DNA of 56,326 nucleotides, from NCBI GenBank assembly GCA_965371445.1, contig CBDUYN010000044.1, positions 1 to 56,326 of the forward strand, in the 5' to 3' direction. Positions within the stretch are counted from its first letter, which is position 1; each line of letters begins with the position of its first letter. The stretch is from DASWIG01 sp965371445 (GTDB lineage Bacteria; Acidobacteriota; Thermoanaerobaculia; Multivoradales; J023). The notes beneath the pieces were generated by a model that did no database searches, was not told the origin of the DNA, and saw only the letters and a program-made list of their open reading frames with translations. Position numbers and translations under genes: made by a program. Shown piece after piece: positions 34,543-43,708 of this stretch.

Positions 34543-36732
34543 ATGTCCTCCAAACGACGTACGGCTTGCTCCTCCTGGAGACGGATCCTTCCGGTCCTCA
34601 TACCGCTCCTCCTTCCGAGCCTCGCCGCGGGGGCTGACGGCGAACGCCCAAAGGTCGGGATCGCCTTCGGCGGCGGAGGCGCCAAGGGCGGCGCCCACGT
34701 CGGGGTGCTCCAGGTCCTCGAGGAGATGCGCATCCCGGTCGACTACGTCGCGGGAACCAGCATGGGCGCCATCATGGGCGGGCTCTACGCCTCAGGCATG
34801 AGCGCCGAGGAGATGCACGAGTCCCTCTTCGCCGTCGACTGGGCGGACGCCATGCAGGACCAGACCTCCCGGCAGGACCTCTCCTTCCGGCGCAAGGAGG
34901 ACTCCCAACGCTACCTCCTCGACCTCGAGGTGGGCGTCAAGAAGTGGAGGCTCGCGTGGCCGGGCGGCCTGCTGGAGGGCCAGAAACTCTTCTTCCTCCT
35001 CCAGGCCCTGACCCTGCCGGTGGCCGACGTCAGCGATTTCGACCAGCTTCCGATCCCCTTCCGGGCCGTGGCGACCGACATCCAGGTGGGTGAGCCCGTG
35101 GTGCTGGCGAAGGGCAACCTCGCCACCGCGATGCGGGCCTCGATGGCGATCCCCTCCGTCTTCTCTCCGGTCGAGATCGACGGCCGCCTCCTCGTCGACG
35201 GCGGCGTCACCAAGAACCTCCCCGTCGACGTGGTGCGGGCCATGGGCGCCGACGTCGTCATCGCCATCGACCTCGGAGCGCCGCTTGCGTCGCGCGAGGT
35301 GAGCTCGTTGGTGCAGATCCAGAACCAGACCAACCGCATGTTGGTGCGCAAGAACATGGAGCCGCAACTCGCCGCGGCCGACATCGTGTTGCACCCGACC
35401 GTGAGCCAGTTCGGGACGCTCAACTTCGCGGCCCTCGCGGAGATCTTCGAGGCGGGAGTCGCCGAAGCGCGGGCGAAGGAAGAGGTGCTGCGCCCTCTCG
35501 CTGTTTCGGTGGAGGAGTACTGGGAGTTTCAAGCCCGGCACCGGCGTCCCAGGAGAACGGCGCCGACCCTCGACGGAGTCCGGTTCGAAGGCAACGAACG
35601 GGTGGACGACAGGATCATCGAGCACCAGATCCGGATGCGTCCGGGCGACGTGCTCGACTTCGACGCACTTTCCGAGGACCTCGCCCGGCTCTACGGCCTC
35701 GGACATTTCGAACAAGTGTCCTTTTCCCTCGATCGCAGCGAGGACAAGACCGTCCTGGTGATTCACACCCAGGAGAAGCCCTGGGGACCTCAATACCTCC
35801 ACTTCGGCTTCAACCTCTCCACGGACCTCGACGGGAGCTTCAAGACCTCCTTTCTTTTCAACTTGCTGAGAACCGGCCTCAACTCCCGGGGAGGGGAGAT
35901 CCGCACCGACCTCCTTCTTGGCGAGCCCCGGGAGCTCACCTCCGAGCTCTACCAACCGCTCGACTTCGACGGACGATGGTTCGTCTCGGCGGCCTTTGAA
36001 GCCGGAGTCTCACCCACGACTTTCTACGAAGAGGAAAGGGCGATCGCGGAGACCGACCTCCAACGGGTGCAACTGCGACTCGACCTGGGTGTGCAATCCA
36101 GTCGTACGGCGGAGGTGCGGCTCGGCCTGGTGCGCGGACGGGGATCGGTCCACGTCACTTCGGGGTCCCTGCCCTACGAGGACCTCTCGGACGTCGACTT
36201 CGCGGGGGTCCGGTTTCTGGCCCAGGTCGACCGGCTCGACGACGTCGAATTTCCTCGTGTGGGAACGACGGCGTTCCTGCGAGCCTTCGCATCGCTCGAC
36301 GACCTGGGCGCCGACTTCGAGTACGAAACCGTCGAAGGCCGATGGCTCGAGTTCTGGAGCCGAGGACCCAACACGGTCCTGGCCAGTCTCAGTGGCGGGT
36401 GGGCGTCGGACGACGTTCCCTTCTGGGCCGAGCTGACGATCGGCGGCTTGAGCTCGCTGAGCGGATTTCCCGACGATTCTCTGCGCGGTCGCTTCTACGG
36501 CGTGGCGCGGATCGGCTACTACCGCGAGATCTGGCACAACAAGCTCCTCGGCGGCTGGCTCGAGGCCGGCAACATGTGGGACGACGCCTCGGAGGCCGAG
36601 CTGAGCGACCTGCGCCACTCGACGACGGTCTTCGCCGGGGCGAGGACACGGATCGGTCCCATCTTCCTGGCCTACGGTACGGCCGGCAGTCGTCGCGACA
36701 AGGTCTACCTGACCGTCGGGCGCCGGTTCTGA
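34543..36732 (+). CDS. Patatin-like phospholipase with POTRA and beta-barrel (type Vd autotransporter, PlpD-like)
   Basis: 729 residues. Signal peptide (RRILPVLIPLLLPSLAAGA), then the patatin domain with oxyanion GGGGAKGG (43-50), nucleophile Ser73 in GTSMG and catalytic Asp219 in VDGG. After about residue 325 there is one POTRA domain (LDGVRFEGNERVDDRIIEHQ, LARLYGLGHFEQVSFSL) and a ~350-residue Omp85-like barrel ending in VYLTVGRRF (C-terminal Phe). This is the PlpD architecture: a lipase delivered to the surface by its own barrel. Usual family length, apparently intact. ATG 34543 gives a complete signal. Confidence 0.93.
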   Translation: MSSKRRTACSSWRRILPVLIPLLLPSLAAGADGERPKVGIAFGGGGAKGGAHVGVLQVLEEMRIPVDYVAGTSMGAIMGGLYASGMSAEEMHESLFAVDWADAMQDQTSRQDLSFRRKEDSQRYLLDLEVGVKKWRLAWPGGLLEGQKLFFLLQALTLPVADVSDFDQLPIPFRAVATDIQVGEPVVLAKGNLATAMRASMAIPSVFSPVEIDGRLLVDGGVTKNLPVDVVRAMGADVVIAIDLGAPLASREVSSLVQIQNQTNRMLVRKNMEPQLAAADIVLHPTVSQFGTLNFAALAEIFEAGVAEARAKEEVLRPLAVSVEEYWEFQARHRRPRRTAPTLDGVRFEGNERVDDRIIEHQIRMRPGDVLDFDALSEDLARLYGLGHFEQVSFSLDRSEDKTVLVIHTQEKPWGPQYLHFGFNLSTDLDGSFKTSFLFNLLRTGLNSRGGEIRTDLLLGEPRELTSELYQPLDFDGRWFVSAAFEAGVSPTTFYEEERAIAETDLQRVQLRLDLGVQSSRTAEVRLGLVRGRGSVHVTSGSLPYEDLSDVDFAGVRFLAQVDRLDDVEFPRVGTTAFLRAFASLDDLGADFEYETVEGRWLEFWSRGPNTVLASLSGGWASDDVPFWAELTIGGLSSLSGFPDDSLRGRFYGVARIGYYREIWHNKLLGGWLEAGNMWDDASEAELSDLRHSTTVFAGARTRIGPIFLAYGTAGSRRDKVYLTVGRRF

Positions 36733-36760
36733 GACCGGAGGAGTTGAATATCGTAGCTCA

Positions 36761-37744
36761 CTACCAGAAGGCCACTACCCGCTGGACGGTCCAGAAGGCG
36801 GCCACGGTGCCGATGGCATAGGTGGGGAGGCGCCAGGCCCAGACCGGCCAAGACACCTCAAAGCGTCGATTCCCGGCCAGCACGACGAGAATCACCGCGA
36901 CGAAAAGGAGCTGTCCCAGCTCGACCCCCACGTTGAAGAGGAAGAGGGCCAGAGGGATGGCGCTTTCGGGCAGCCCGACCTCACTCAAAGCTCCGGCAAA
37001 ACCGAATCCGTGAAGCAGCCCGAAGGTGAACGCCACCACCCACGGATAACGCTCCGTGAGCCTCGGACGCCCCTGGCGCGAGTGGGCGATCTCCGAAGCC
37101 AGGAAGAGGATCGAGAGCGCGATGACCGCTTCCACCGGCGCCGAGGGCATGTGAACAAAGCCCAACGTCGCCAGGGCCAGAGTGATCGAGTGGGCGAGCG
37201 TAAACGACGTCACCGTCGCCACGAGCTTGCGGTTTCCCTCGACGATCAAGAGCAGCGCCAGGACGAAGAGGAGGTGGTCGATCCCGCCCAGGATGTGCTC
37301 GACGCCGAGCAGCAGGTAGGTCCGGGCCACCTCGCTCCAAGCCGGAGCGGCCGAGACCACGAACGACGGCGCCGAGGGCAGAAGCCGCGCGGTCTGTGCC
37401 GGTCCCTCGGAAGGCTCGAAACGTACCAGGACGTCGGTGAGCGTCTGCTGAAGGCCGTCGATGGTGATCGTCCCCCCGACTAGACTCTCCGTGCACTGGA
37501 GAGTCCAGCGTTCGAGGAAAGCGCCGCCCGCCGGGTAGGTGGAGACCGGCGTGGCCGCTTCGCAGCCGTCGGGGAACCGTGGGTCGAGACGCAGACGCAG
37601 GTCTCCCTTGGCCGGCACCTTCCACAACACCTCGTAGATCCCGAGTCCGGTCTGGCGCAGCTCCAGGTAACCCGGTCGCACTTCGTGCGCCTCGACGCGG
37701 GCGGTTCCGAGGAGGGCCAGGAGGACCCAGGCGGCCTTTTTCAT
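36761..37744 (-). CDS. HupE/UreJ-family membrane protein (exported N-domain)
   Basis: 327 residues. Signal peptide then a ~150-residue extracytoplasmic beta domain (EVRPGYLELRQTGLGIYEVL, LRLRLDPRFPDGCEA), followed by six to seven helices with the HupE/UreJ_2 motifs GVEHILGGIDHLLFVLALLL, TSFTLAHSITLALATLGFV, EIAHSRQG, GLLHGFGFAGAL. Conserved His residues in helix 1 suggest metal (Ni/Co-type) handling by analogy with HupE. It is convergent with the patatin gene. A decayed near-identical copy is at 51900-52435. Confidence 0.9.
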   Translation of the reverse strand: MKKAAWVLLALLGTARVEAHEVRPGYLELRQTGLGIYEVLWKVPAKGDLRLRLDPRFPDGCEAATPVSTYPAGGAFLERWTLQCTESLVGGTITIDGLQQTLTDVLVRFEPSEGPAQTARLLPSAPSFVVSAAPAWSEVARTYLLLGVEHILGGIDHLLFVLALLLIVEGNRKLVATVTSFTLAHSITLALATLGFVHMPSAPVEAVIALSILFLASEIAHSRQGRPRLTERYPWVVAFTFGLLHGFGFAGALSEVGLPESAIPLALFLFNVGVELGQLLFVAVILVVLAGNRRFEVSWPVWAWRLPTYAIGTVAAFWTVQRVVAFW

Positions 37745-37756
37745 GGGTACACTCCG

Positions 37757-38254
37757 TTAGCGTGTCGGCCCGTCGTCAAGATGGGCCAACACCCTCTCAA
37801 TCAGTTTGTCGGATACGTAGAGGCCCGCCCCACGCAGTGCAGCGATGACCGGACGGGCGGCCTCGATCAGACCTCGGTGCTGCGCCCGTAGCACCACTCC
37901 CAAGGTTCCGATCACCGGAACCCCGAGAGTCTGCGCACATCGACGAGCCTCCAGGTCGTCCAGCACCACTCGGCTGTTTGCGGCGCCTTGTGCCATGGCA
38001 AGGACCTGAGATTCGCCGCGGCCAAGATCCCAGACGCTGACACTTGAAGGGACGACAATTCCGCCCTCGGTCTGCGCTGTCGGGAAAGAGGCCACCTGCT
38101 CGATCGCTCGCTGGCCATCGGGTTTTGCAGCCACCTCTCGCACGACCGCTCCGGGAATGATGAGCTCGTCAGAGAGGTCCCTCAGAAGCTCAAGCCGGCC
38201 GATCTTGCCGAGTAAGATGAGTGGTGAGGCGTTGACGACCCATCGCCTACTCAT
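37757..38254 (-). CDS. PIN-domain toxin (DUF3368)
   Basis: 165 residues. WVVNASPLILLGKIGRLELL is the DUF3368 version of the PIN start (Asn replaces the first Asp as is usual in this family), followed by IIPGAVVREVAAKPDG, LGRGESQVLAMAQGA, VVLDDLEARRCAQTLGVPVI and GTLGVVLRAQHRGLI. Probably a ribonuclease toxin. It overlaps the upstream antitoxin gene by 8 bp and lies between the HupE and PpiC genes, interrupting what looks like one functional cluster. Confidence 0.9.
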   Translation of the reverse strand: MSRRWVVNASPLILLGKIGRLELLRDLSDELIIPGAVVREVAAKPDGQRAIEQVASFPTAQTEGGIVVPSSVSVWDLGRGESQVLAMAQGAANSRVVLDDLEARRCAQTLGVPVIGTLGVVLRAQHRGLIEAARPVIAALRGAGLYVSDKLIERVLAHLDDGPTR

Positions 38255-38498
38255 GCTCGATCTCTTCGATCAGCTCCTCGAAGGTGACCTGACATGCCGG
38301 GACCTTTCGCCGGAAGAGCTCCTCGAGGAACTCGGCTCGGTTCAATCCGGCGATCTCCGCGGCCTTCCCCTGAGAAACGAGCCCCTGCGCATACCACTGC
38401 ACACACGCCGCGATCCTCATCTCCCGTGCGAACTCCCTCGGCGAAAGGCGAAGGGCGGAGAAGTTACTTGGCGGCATCTCATAGGTGATGGTGGCCAT
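38247..38498 (-). CDS. UPF0175 antitoxin
   Basis: 83 residues. LSPREFAREMRIAACVQWYA followed by QGLVSQGKAAEIAGLNRAEF and LEELFRRKVP is the UPF0175 ribbon/helix-turn-helix core. UPF0175 with DUF3368 is a well-known toxin-antitoxin pair. The two genes overlap by 8 bp. Upstream (38499-38624) I see only a short gap to the PpiC gene. Confidence 0.9.
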   Translation of the reverse strand: MATITYEMPPSNFSALRLSPREFAREMRIAACVQWYAQGLVSQGKAAEIAGLNRAEFLEELFRRKVPACQVTFEELIEEIEHE

Positions 38499-38624
38499 TT
38501 GGTGATCCTCTTGAAGCCAGGGGACCGGTGACGGCTCCCTCAGGGTTCCTGTAGCTCGGTGTCAGCGTCTCCTCAGCCATCGGGAGGCACAGTTTAGCAT
38601 GACACCAATCCGGATGACCCCTTC

Positions 38625-39479
38625 TCATGGACGCCCCTCCGACACCTTCGCCCAATCCGGCCGTTCGACGCTTACCTCGTAGCGCTGCCGGAGGCTCTCG
38701 TAGAACGCCTCGGCGGTCTCCGCCCGGCGGACCACAGCCCACTCCCGCGCGACGACGTCGCGGATCTCGTCGAGCTCGGGCAGCTCACTTTCCCAGCGCT
38801 CGCTGACGTGAACCAGGTGCAGACCGTAGCCCGACTCCACCGGTCCTACCCAGCGCCCCGACGGAACCTCCGCGAGCCGCGTCGCAAAGTCGCGGCCGAA
38901 GAGCTTCGCCACCTCGTCCTCGGGCAACGACTCGTAGTCGCTGGGCAGCAGCAGAGGATCCCCGAGGGTGCTGACGTCGACGTCCGCCGCTTCTTCCAGC
39001 TCCGCGAGGAGACGCTCGGCATCGGCCAGAGCGGACTCACCACGCCGGTCCCGGTTCAGGTAGACGTGGCGGAAGCTGACCCGGGACGGACGACGAAACG
39101 CGTCGGCGTGCTCTTCGAGGTAGACCGCGAGATCCGACTCGGTGGGCTCGACCAACGCGGCGATGTCCTCGGAGATGAATTCCATCTTTTGCCGCAGTCG
39201 GCGACGGACGATGGTGTCGTCGCGGTCCAGACCCATGGCCAGCGCTTCCCGGTAGAAGATCTCCTCCCGGATGCGGTCGTCGATCAGCCCGTCGAGCTCC
39301 GCCGCGGTGGGCGGACGCTGCCACGTTTTTTGAAAGCCCTGGACGAGCTGCTCGACTAGACCGGTGGTGATCTCGATGAGGTCGGCCTCTTCGGCCGGAC
39401 CGTTGACCGCGTTGTACAGGAGGAAGAGACCTGCTCCCAGGGCCAGGAAATGGAGGAGAGGCTCACGAAGCCATTTCAT
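38625..39479 (-). CDS. Membrane-anchored parvulin-type peptidyl-prolyl isomerase (PpiC/SurA-like)
   Basis: 284 residues. N-terminal anchor (LREPLLHFLALGAGLFLLYN), a SurA_N-like helical part (TWQRPPTAAELDGLIDDRIR, REALAMGLDRDDTIVRRRLR), then a parvulin-type domain (RVSFRHVYLNRD, GRWVGPVESGYGLHLVHVSE). Catalyses proline isomerisation in periplasmic folding. It follows the DUF3604 genes with 22 bp between, so is probably co-transcribed. A truncated second copy lies at 41058-41229 in the equivalent position after another DUF3604 gene. Confidence 0.9.
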   Translation of the reverse strand: MKWLREPLLHFLALGAGLFLLYNAVNGPAEEADLIEITTGLVEQLVQGFQKTWQRPPTAAELDGLIDDRIREEIFYREALAMGLDRDDTIVRRRLRQKMEFISEDIAALVEPTESDLAVYLEEHADAFRRPSRVSFRHVYLNRDRRGESALADAERLLAELEEAADVDVSTLGDPLLLPSDYESLPEDEVAKLFGRDFATRLAEVPSGRWVGPVESGYGLHLVHVSERWESELPELDEIRDVVAREWAVVRRAETAEAFYESLRQRYEVSVERPDWAKVSEGRP

Positions 39480-39500
39480 CTTTATCCGTGTTGCTCTCGG

Positions 39501-41057
39501 TCATGGCGTGTACCAGATCGGCGAGGTGTAGGCCCGCTCGGTGGTGGTCATCTCCGCCTCGTCCGGCATTTCGACGCCGAAGCGCTTCGCGTCGTAGGCC
39601 GTCCAGCGCGGGGTGGGGATCTCGATGACCCGGACGTAGTAGAACGCGCGCCTCGCCGGATCGAAGTCCGGGTCGCTCCACACCGTGATCAGCTCGGGAT
39701 CGCCGATGGTGTTGGTCCAGGTGGCGTTCTCGACGTCCACCGTGTTGCCTACCGGGGGCAGCTTGCCGCCCTGTCCGGGCCTGCGCTTGTCGGCGTCGGA
39801 CCAGACGACGTCATAGACCTTCTCGTGGGTCTTGCCGCTTTCGTCGAGCCAGCCTTTGACGACCTGGACACGGTCGAGGTTGCCGCTGTAGGGATCCTTG
39901 AGGGCGGCAACGAGGAAGGTCGGAGCCTTGCCGGCCGGAGCGGCCCGGAGGTCGCCGCCCATCGGCACGCCCTTGGTGTAGCCGATCGCACCGGGGAGGC
40001 GGCTGTTGGCGTCCGCGGCCTCGAACTCCCAGCCGCCGAAAAAGCGGACGAGCATGCGCGGACCGGTCGTGGCGTAGACCTCCTTGCGCATCATGGCGTC
40101 GAAGAGGGCCTCGCGGGTGTTCTCGGTCGCCCAGACCCCCGCGTAGCCCGAGGAGGCCAGGTCATATCCAACGTATTTCCTCTCGCCAAACTGGCCGATG
40201 ATGTGCTCCGCCCGGTGAGGGTTGGGCTCGTTTCCCGAGTGCTTGCCGAAGAAGTTTTCCTCCTCCGCGGTGGCGAGAGCGGTGTGCGCGTCGGTCGACC
40301 CCACCATGCCGAATTTGTACGGATTTGTGCCGAGCTCCTGTTCGAGCCTGAGGCCGTTCTTGAGCCCCTCGCGGGCGTACTCGTACTGCAGCATGTCGTC
40401 GGTCTTGATCACGCTGAGATTGAGGTTGCCCTGATCCCAGGTCTCGTAGTCGGCGAACTCGTCGTTCGGCGAGAGGAACGGGTGGGTCTCGCCGTCACCC
40501 TTGATCTGGGTGGCCTCGTAGAGCGGTTCCCAGCGGATGCGATTCTTCGCGTAGTCACCGGTGAGCGGTCGGCCCGTCGCCGGGTTTACCTCGACCGGAA
40601 ACATGATGCCGTTGGATATGTTGCCGTTGTGGGCCAGCGCCAGCACACGGCCGCCGGTCTTGTCTTCGTAGCGCTGCATCCAGGCCCAGAGATCTTCGGG
40701 GTTGAAGCTCTCGTCCGTGGTGTACGGCAGCATCTGGCGGGCCAGATTGGCGGCGTCGCGGTAGAGCACGTTGCGGTGCAGGTTGTTGCCGTCCTCGGTG
40801 GACGTCCACTCGTAGCCGATGATGGTGGTGAAGCGTCCGGGTTCGTTGTACTGCTCGGCGATTTTCAGATAACGGTCCCAGATCGTCCTGGTGAAGTCCT
40901 CGCTCTTGAGGACCTCCGGGAGCGTGCCGAGCGCGAAGCTGTTGATGATGTCCATGGTAGCCGCGAGAGCCACGTCACCGCCCTGGACGACCCGGTTGTG
41001 CCAGTCTCGCACCGTCGGATCGGCGAGCAGGCTGGGGTTCCCGGCGCTCCTCGGTCG
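39501..41057 (-). pseudogene. 5'-truncated DUF3604 gene (copy 1)
   Basis: About 515 codons of DUF3604 from AGNPSLLADPTVRDWHN to ERAYTSPIWYTP, aligning with residues ~130 to the end of the intact copy at 41251. The N-terminal ~125 residues with the signal peptide and the first metal motif (GDTHLHTS) are missing, replaced by a truncated ppiC. Later motifs are intact (LALAHNGNISNG, MVGSTDAHTALAT). Without the HxH it is unlikely to be an active hydrolase, although the remaining frame has no stop. Confidence 0.85.
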
Positions 41058-41229
41058 GTGGCCGTTGCCAGGTCTTGCCGAAGATGTTGACGAGCTGCCC
41101 GATACGGCCGGCGCTCACCACGATCTCCGTGTCGCCGGGGCTCCCAGAGTCGGCAAAGCCGAAGAGGACGAAGAGTAGAGCTCCGATCCCGAGGAAATGG
41201 AGGAGTGGTTCTTTGAGGATCTTCCGCAT
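41058..41229 (-). pseudogene. N-terminal fragment of a second ppiC-like gene
   Basis: ATG 41229 (GGAGG upstream) encodes KEPLLHFLGIGALLFVLFGF, then IVVSAGRIGQLVNIFGKTWQRPPT, parallel to the start of the intact isomerase at 39479. The homology ends near 41058 exactly where DUF3604 sequence begins in another frame, showing a deletion that removed the rest of ppiC and the start of the next DUF3604 gene. Confidence 0.85.
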
Positions 41230-41250
41230 GAGCTTCTGCTTTCCTCCGGT

Positions 41251-43173
41251 CTAGTTGGCCGGCGTGTACCAGATCGGCGAGGTGTAGGCGCGCTCCTGGT
41301 TCATCGTCGGGGCATCCGCGTGAAGCTCCACGTTGAAGCGCTTGGCGTCGTAGGCCGTCCAGTGCGGGGTGGGAATCTCGATCACCCGGGCGTAGTAGAA
41401 AGCGCGCCTCGCCGGATCGAACTCCGGATCCTCCCAGACGGCGATGAGCTCGGGGGCGCCGATGGTATTGGTCCAGGTTGCGTTGGCGACGTCCACCGTG
41501 TTGCCCACCGGGGGCAGTTTGCCGTCGGCGCCCGGCACGCGATCGTCGGACCAGACGACGTCATAGACCTTCTCGTGCGTTTCGCCCGCGCTGTCCATCC
41601 AGCCCTTGACGATCTGGACGCGGTCGAGATTGCCGCTGTAGGGGTCCTTGAGCGCCGCGACGAGGAAGGTCGGCGCTTGGCCGGCCGGAGCGGCTGACAG
41701 ATCGCCACCCATGGCCACACCCTTCGAGTACCCGACTTCACCGGGCAGGCGATTGCTCGCGTCCGCAGCTTCGAAATCCCAGCCGCCGAAAAAGCGCACC
41801 AGCATGCGCGGGCCGGTCGTGCCGTAGACCTCCTTGCGTCGCATGGCGTCGAAGATGGCTTCGCGCGTGTTTTCCGTAGCCCACACGGCCGCATATCCGG
41901 AAGCCACCATCTCCCAGCCCATCCAATACAGGTCGTCCGTGAATTCGGCGATCGGCTCGCTCATGCGCTCGGCGCTCGGCTCGACATGTGGCAGTTTGCC
42001 AAAGAAGTTCTCCTCCTCGGCGGTTGCCAGACCGGTATGAGAGTCGGTGGAGCCGACCACTCCGAACTTGTACGGGTTGGTGCCGAGCCGCTCCTCCATC
42101 TGGAGACCCTTCTTGAACGCTTCGCGGGCGTACTCGCGTTGGAGCATCTCCTCCTTCTTCGGATGGGGGCCTAGATTGTTCTTGTCCCACGTGCCGTAGT
42201 CCGCGAACTCGTCGTTGGGAGACAGGTAGGGGTGGGCCTCGCCGTCACCCTTGATCTGGGTGATCTCGTAGAGCGGCTCCCACTGGATGCGGTTTCTGGC
42301 GTAGTCGCCGGTCAGGGCCCGGCCGGTCGCTGGGTTGGTCTCATCGGGGAACATGGTTCCGTTCGAGAGGTTGCCGTTGTGGGCAATCGCCAGGACGCGA
42401 CCGCCGGTCGTCTTTTCATACGTCTCCATCCAACGCCACAGGTCCTCGGGGTTGAAGCTCTCGGCCGTTGTGTAGGGGTTCATCTGCCGAGCCAGATCGG
42501 CGCCGTCGCGGTAGAGAACGTTGCGGTGCAGGTTGTTGCCGCCCTCCGTCGATGTCCATTCGTAGCCGATCAGTGCGGTGAAGCGGCCGGGATCGTTGTA
42601 CTTCTCGGCCGTATCCAGATACCGCCCCCAGATCGACGCGGCGAAATCGGGGTCCAGAACCTCTTCTGGGATCGGCGGTCCCGAGACACCCGTAAAGGCG
42701 TAGACGACCTCGACGGCCGTTTCCACGGCCACCGTGCCACCCTGGTTGATCCGATCGTGCCAGTCCCGGAGCGTCGGATTGCGCATCAGGTCCGGATTCC
42801 CGGCGACGATCTCGTTCATGGCTCCCATGGCATCGGAGTGATCCGACACGACCAGGAAGTCCAAAGGCCGGGAAAGCTTCAGCCGCTGACCGTGCGAGGA
42901 GGTCACCTCATCCCCACGAGCGAAGCGAAAAGCCTCTTCGGGGCCGATGATGGCGCCGGTCGCCCTCGCATCCAGCGAGTTGGAGGTGTGCAGGTGGGTG
43001 TCACCCCACAGCACCATGGTCGGGAAGCCGCGCCCGGCGTACGGTGAATAGGGCCTCTCTGCCCCGTCTGCGTTCTCGTGCGTGACGGGGATGTCTTGAG
43101 CCTGGGCCGTCACTGTGAATGCTCCGGCGATGACTGCCAGCGCGAGGGTGAGGTTGATCGTTCGTTTCGTCAT
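41251..43173 (-). CDS. DUF3604 protein, intact copy (PHP-like metal-dependent hydrolase)
   Basis: 640 residues. Signal peptide (INLTLALAVIAGAFTVTAQA) and PHP-like metal motifs: GDTHLHTSNS (His60, His62), VVSDHSDAMG, AIAHNGNLSNG and VGSTDSHTG. The family has no established reaction; the motifs indicate a divalent-metal hydrolase in the periplasm. Downstream at the same strand is a (truncated) ppiC, as with copy 1. ATG 43173 follows GAAAGG. The start codon and 5' leader are within a 200-bp sequence repeated exactly at 48380. The only full-length DUF3604 gene of four. Confidence 0.9.
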   Translation of the reverse strand: MTKRTINLTLALAVIAGAFTVTAQAQDIPVTHENADGAERPYSPYAGRGFPTMVLWGDTHLHTSNSLDARATGAIIGPEEAFRFARGDEVTSSHGQRLKLSRPLDFLVVSDHSDAMGAMNEIVAGNPDLMRNPTLRDWHDRINQGGTVAVETAVEVVYAFTGVSGPPIPEEVLDPDFAASIWGRYLDTAEKYNDPGRFTALIGYEWTSTEGGNNLHRNVLYRDGADLARQMNPYTTAESFNPEDLWRWMETYEKTTGGRVLAIAHNGNLSNGTMFPDETNPATGRALTGDYARNRIQWEPLYEITQIKGDGEAHPYLSPNDEFADYGTWDKNNLGPHPKKEEMLQREYAREAFKKGLQMEERLGTNPYKFGVVGSTDSHTGLATAEEENFFGKLPHVEPSAERMSEPIAEFTDDLYWMGWEMVASGYAAVWATENTREAIFDAMRRKEVYGTTGPRMLVRFFGGWDFEAADASNRLPGEVGYSKGVAMGGDLSAAPAGQAPTFLVAALKDPYSGNLDRVQIVKGWMDSAGETHEKVYDVVWSDDRVPGADGKLPPVGNTVDVANATWTNTIGAPELIAVWEDPEFDPARRAFYYARVIEIPTPHWTAYDAKRFNVELHADAPTMNQERAYTSPIWYTPAN

Positions 43174-43362
43174 TGTCTGGCCTTTCAAGAGGGTCTGGTT
43201 ATTCGAGATTAGCTGAAAACGAACGGCGGCGACAACGCGCCGCCGCTCGCGAGCTCTCGAAAGGGGCTAGTCGGTCAGGAGGATGGTCACCCGGTCCAGC
43301 TCTCCGACGAACGGGAAGGGATCCTCATAGAGCCTCGAAACCTGGGTGCCGGTGTCGCGCCC
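43163..43362. repeat. 200-bp direct repeat, copy 1
   Basis: By eye, identical base for base to 48380-48579. It covers the last ~30 codons of an arylsulfatase gene fragment, the intergenic hairpin and the first codons (MTKR) of the following gene. Sequence flanking it diverges on both sides. Marks a recent duplication or gene-conversion tract. Confidence 0.9.
43225..43244 (-). terminator. GC-rich hairpin between sulfatase fragment and DUF3604 gene
   Basis: Perfect 7-bp stem GGCGGCG / CGCCGCC around ACAACG. No run of T follows, so it may be an attenuating or processing hairpin rather than a strong intrinsic terminator. Duplicated at 48442-48461. Confidence 0.5.
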
Positions 43363-43606
43363 GACGTCGAAGGTTTCGGCTAGCGAGTAGTTGCTGATGT
43401 GCATCGTGGGCATGGACTGAGAAGCGACTTTCTCGCCGTTCACGTAGAGCTCACCGGTGCCGCCGAACTCACGGGTCTTGATGAACTTGAACTGCAGCTC
43501 GGTCTCACCCTCCGGCAGCGGCGGCGAGACCATCGTGTAGTAGAGGCCGTCGAGGTAGTTGTAGTCGTAGTAGAGTCGGCCGCCCTTGATGAACATCGTG
43601 AAACCG
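43267..43606 (-). pseudogene. C-terminal fragment of an arylsulfatase gene
   Basis: Encodes TGGFTMFIKGGRLYYDYNYL through GELDRVTILLTD, nearly identical to the last ~110 residues of the intact arylsulfatase at 48484-50799. The first ~660 codons, including the active site, are missing. A ribosome-binding-site-like AAAGGAG and an ATG lie upstream near 43650, but no sulfatase frame follows. It is a deletion remnant of a duplicated gene. Confidence 0.9.
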
Positions 43607-43708
43607 CCGGTCGATCCGCTCTTCTGTCAACGCCTCGTCGAGATAGAAGAGGAGACCGCCTTGACCAGGTCATGCCACTTCTCCTTTGTGCTTGGGTTGG
43701 TTGTCGGG

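Noticed and set aside
34792..35955. 387-codon minus-strand frame opposite the patatin gene
   Set aside because: Shadow; no start signal, no domain.
43600..43665. ATG with good AAAGGAG upstream as start of a separate gene
   Set aside because: The frame it opens is Arg/Ser-rich and runs antithetically through the sulfatase fragment; more likely the leftover start of a deleted gene.
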